NCBI RefSeq assembly: GCF_042652965.1
Contig: NZ_JBHSHL010000023.1
Location: forward strand, 1 to 45,420
Length of the DNA: 45,420 bases
Origin: Filifactor villosus
GTDB taxonomy: Bacteria > Bacillota > Clostridia > Peptostreptococcales > Filifactoraceae
Direction: 5' to 3'
The position numbers and the translations under genes were made by a program. Below are positions 43,496 to 45,420 of the stretch, in pieces. Below the pieces are notes generated by a model. The model was given only the letters and a program-made list of their open reading frames with translations. It was not told where the DNA came from and did no database searches. Position 1 is the first letter of the stretch. Each line of letters begins with the position of its first letter.

Positions 43496-43719
43496 GAGTA
43501 GGAAGAACGAAGGAAAGAACGGATGCCCGTGTACTCGAAGTTTCAAGATAGGAATGGAAGCGGGTGCAAAGAAAGATCCTGTTATCGTTTCATAGAGGAC
43601 GGGGATCTTGAGAACCCAATGTGTATAAGAATGATATCTTTCGTAATCGAACGGAGCCTGCCATGCTTTTGAACTGTGCGGTATCTCCGTAGAAAAATCA
43701 AACAAGGGAGGTTGTTGAG

Positions 43720-44223
43720 ATGAAGGTGGAGCTGAAAACGTGGTCGGAAGAACAAAGGGAAGATCTGATCAAGGTGTGCAATGAGGTGGACAGGTCCTAT
43801 CTTTCGGGGCTCCTGCCCCTTCCCTACACACAGGAAGATGCAAGTTGGTGGCTGAACTTCGTACAGGAGCATGAGGGACGTGAAGGGGTCTTTCGTGCCG
43901 TCGAAGTGGACGGCAGAGTGGTCGGCAATATGTCGGTCGAGAAGAAGGAGGATGTATATCACTGTGATGGAGAGATCGGCTATCTTCTTCTGGACGAATA
44001 TGCATCCAAGGGTGTGATGACGCAAGCGGTGGGCCTGTTGTGTGACCTTGCTTTTCGTGAACTCGACATCCTTCGTATCACGGCCCTGGTCTATTCCCCC
44101 AATATTGCCTCTATCAGAGTCTTGGAGAAGAACGGTTTTATCCGCGAAGGGATAAAGAGAAACGGAGTCATCAAGGACGGGAAGGTCTATGACCTCTATA
44201 TCTACGGCTTGCTCAGGCCTTAG
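43720..44223 (+). CDS. GNAT N-acetyltransferase, RimJ/RimL type
   Basis: A 167-aa protein with the GNAT order. The N-terminal half has strands including VVGNMSVE, then the DGEIGYLLLDEYASKGVMTQ acetyl-CoA segment (about 88-107), the LDILRITALVYSPNIASIRV region, and EKNGFIREG near the C-terminus. These features fit ribosomal-protein or small-molecule acetyltransferases. GGGAGG lies before the ATG. The 224-base gap after jetD ends with what looks like the tail of a D element (CTGTGCGGTATCTCC). It is separate from the Wadjet operon. Confidence 0.85.
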   Translation: MKVELKTWSEEQREDLIKVCNEVDRSYLSGLLPLPYTQEDASWWLNFVQEHEGREGVFRAVEVDGRVVGNMSVEKKEDVYHCDGEIGYLLLDEYASKGVMTQAVGLLCDLAFRELDILRITALVYSPNIASIRVLEKNGFIREGIKRNGVIKDGKVYDLYIYGLLRP

Positions 44224-44284
44224 GAAAATCCGGCAGGAGGACCTGCCGAAGTACATATGAAACCTCAATGAAAGGAGAAGAAGA

Positions 44285-44779
44285 ATGTATATTGATAAGT
44301 GGTGGGGAGAATACCTTGGAGAAAGTGAAGACAGCTACACCCTGATAGACTACTTCAACGAAGGAGAAGAGAAGGATTATCCTCTCTCCAAGATTTTTCG
44401 GGATTTCTATCTTGAGGAACAGATCGCGAAGGGGAGTTTTCGAACGACGGCGGATATCCGCTATATGAGTGCGGATGGGGTGCATTACAGCGAGATCGAT
44501 ATCGTTATCAACCTGATGACTGATATTGCAGCCATCCTCTTGGAATGTCTGCACAACGAAGAAGTATCTCTCAAGGACCTGAATGACGGTATCGGCAAGA
44601 AGAAAAAGATCCGGGTAACTCCGACTCCCGGCGAGTTCGATTGTCTGCTGGAGGTGCTTGAGGACTTTGCAAGCTCCTATATGGACTATGAACTGGCAGA
44701 GCTCTGTGATGAAGAGACTATGAAGGAGATCGCAGGCCAATGCTTTGAGATCGCACAGGAGCTGAGGCGGTATCGATGA
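44285..44779 (+). CDS. Acidic protein, unknown
   Basis: A 164-aa acidic protein beginning MYIDKWWGEYLGESEDSYTL, with VIDIVINLM- and ECLHNEEVSL-type helices. AAAGGAG precedes the ATG, 61 bases after the acetyltransferase. No motif I can name. Small acidic proteins of this look, with aromatic N-termini, are frequent among immunity proteins, but I cannot show that here. Confidence 0.65.
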   Translation: MYIDKWWGEYLGESEDSYTLIDYFNEGEEKDYPLSKIFRDFYLEEQIAKGSFRTTADIRYMSADGVHYSEIDIVINLMTDIAAILLECLHNEEVSLKDLNDGIGKKKKIRVTPTPGEFDCLLEVLEDFASSYMDYELAELCDEETMKEIAGQCFEIAQELRRYR

Positions 44780-45149
44780 TCCGAATAGGTGACGGTATAT
44801 AAAATGTGCTTTGCAAACACTTGGTCACAGGTACAGGCAGAATTGTTTGGGAAAATCGAATATACCGCTTTGGAAGCATAGCCGACTAAACCGTAGGGGT
44901 AATGCGGATTCACTTTGGAGGAGAACGTACAGGGTCAAACAGAAAAAAATATGGAACCAAAAAAGAAGAGAAAATAAGACTTAAGAGGGTTTTGAAATTT
45001 TGGAATAAAAGCTATACTTTATTTGTAACAAAGCAAGGGCTCTTAAAAAAGAATCTGATTCAATTCATCGCCTGAGGTCATAGACTCTTATGTTCTTAGG
45101 CCGGGTATCCAAAAACCAAATGTATTTAATGATTAAAGGAGGAAAAACC
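44780..45149. other. Leader region of the TasA-like gene
   Basis: There is no convincing gene. A lysine-rich 57-codon frame starting near 44901 looks accidental. The region holds a promoter candidate and about 130 bases of untranslated leader, in which I do not recognise a riboswitch. Confidence 0.45.
44991..45018 (+). promoter_or_regulatory. Candidate promoter of the TasA-like gene
   Basis: TTTGAA and TATACT are 16 bases apart. The -35 box is poor. It would give a leader of about 125 bases. Confidence 0.35.
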
Positions 45150-45420
45150 ATGAAAAGAATGGGCGGAAAATCATTAGTAGGAAGTATCTTGGCACTATCT
45201 TTGGTGCTTGCAGGAACAGGTTATGCATATTGGACAGATACGTTGAGCATCAGCACAAAGGCTACAACAGGAGATTTCGGAGTGACCTTTGCAGATCTCG
45301 GACTCTATGCACAATATGACAACGAAACCTTGCAAAACGGCTGGAGTATTGTAGACGGAATTAAGCACGGGGATAACGACGGATTTGTAGCAGACGAGTT
45401 CTTTATGAGAGGAAATACCG
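45150..45420 (+). CDS. TasA/CalY-like secreted protein with SipW-dependent signal peptide (partial)
   Basis: The first 90 codons are present and the gene runs off the right edge. A signal peptide (KRMGGKSLVGSILALSLVLA) is followed by GTGYAYWTDTLSISTKATTG, the characteristic A-Y-x-T-D start of the mature chain in SipW-processed biofilm-matrix proteins (TasA, CalY/camelysin). AAAGGAGG is well placed before the ATG. The protein should be exported and may form fibres. A SipW-type peptidase gene would be expected beyond the window. Confidence 0.8.
   Translation, partial: MKRMGGKSLVGSILALSLVLAGTGYAYWTDTLSISTKATTGDFGVTFADLGLYAQYDNETLQNGWSIVDGIKHGDNDGFVADEFFMRGNT

Noticed and set aside
43523..43675. 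50-codon frame between jetD and the acetyltransferase
   Set aside because: Poor ribosome binding site and it ends in what looks like the tail of a D element.
45020..45149. c-di-GMP riboswitch before the TasA-like gene
   Set aside because: The leader lacks the recognisable GEMM-type core; no other riboswitch pattern was seen.
1..45420. CRISPR array
   Set aside because: Repeats are dispersed, 90-145 bp long and irregularly spaced; no short regular repeat-spacer pattern and no cas genes.
1..45420. tRNA or rRNA genes as integration sites
   Set aside because: No cloverleaf with a TTCAAATC-type T-arm or rRNA sequence was recognised in any gap, including the block edges.

Overview
The window looks like chromosomal DNA of a Gram-positive, low-to-mid GC Firmicute, most likely a Clostridia relative. 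Supporting signs are strong AGGAGG-type ribosome binding sites, GTG starts, a TasA/CalY-type SipW-dependent secreted protein at the right edge, a CD0519/CD1768-type membrane protein, and a Tn4451-like integrated element. No rRNA, tRNA or core housekeeping operon was seen. It reads as a defence and accessory island. Native-looking genes use many G/C-ending codons. Three blocks are clearly more AT-rich and probably acquired separately: the SF1 helicase at 3.5-6.4 kb, the DUF4143 ATPase at 7.1-8.4 kb, and the minus-strand block at 13.8-18.6 kb.

Layout. 1-13 kb: a NERD-nuclease/UvrD helicase, a large Upf1-type SF1 helicase with a PLD-like region and two zinc ribbons (Mokosh type II-like outline), a DUF4143 ATPase, a scar that fuses the ends of a type III mod and res gene, and a MoxR-type AAA ATPase paired with a HExxH/VWA protein. 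13.8-18.6 kb: remnant of a mobilizable element on the minus strand (GNAT acetyltransferase, methyltransferase, broken relaxase, TnpW, 5'-truncated serine recombinase). It ends abruptly against a 5'-truncated, frameshifted DUF3320 helicase remnant. 20-23.5 kb: a DUF697 GTPase, a Gate-domain membrane protein and a small unknown protein. 24.8-31.9 kb: a helical-repeat protein and two paralogous NACHT NTPases 2.5 kb apart. 33-34.8 kb: two membrane-anchored extracellular proteins. 35.5-43.5 kb: a complete Wadjet operon jetABCD. 43.7-45.4 kb: a GNAT acetyltransferase, an unknown protein and the start of a TasA-like gene.

Nearly every intergenic gap is built from short non-coding repeats. I named five families by eye. 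Family D is about 141 bp, has GGMRATACCGCA-type ends, and at well-preserved sites is flanked by a 4-bp duplication with central TA (CTAT, TTAA, TTAG, ATAG, TTAT). Families A, B, C and E are about 90-120 bp with ATACTATT.../...AATAGTAT ends. They are nested in each other, which gives a relative order of invasion, and one D copy splits the relaxase gene cleanly. The genes encode several independent lines of anti-plasmid or anti-phage defence (Wadjet, NACHT proteins, helicase-nucleases, a possible AAA/VWA pair), with decayed ones beside intact ones. All lengths, boundaries and alignments were made by hand; family names are from memory of motifs, not from a search.
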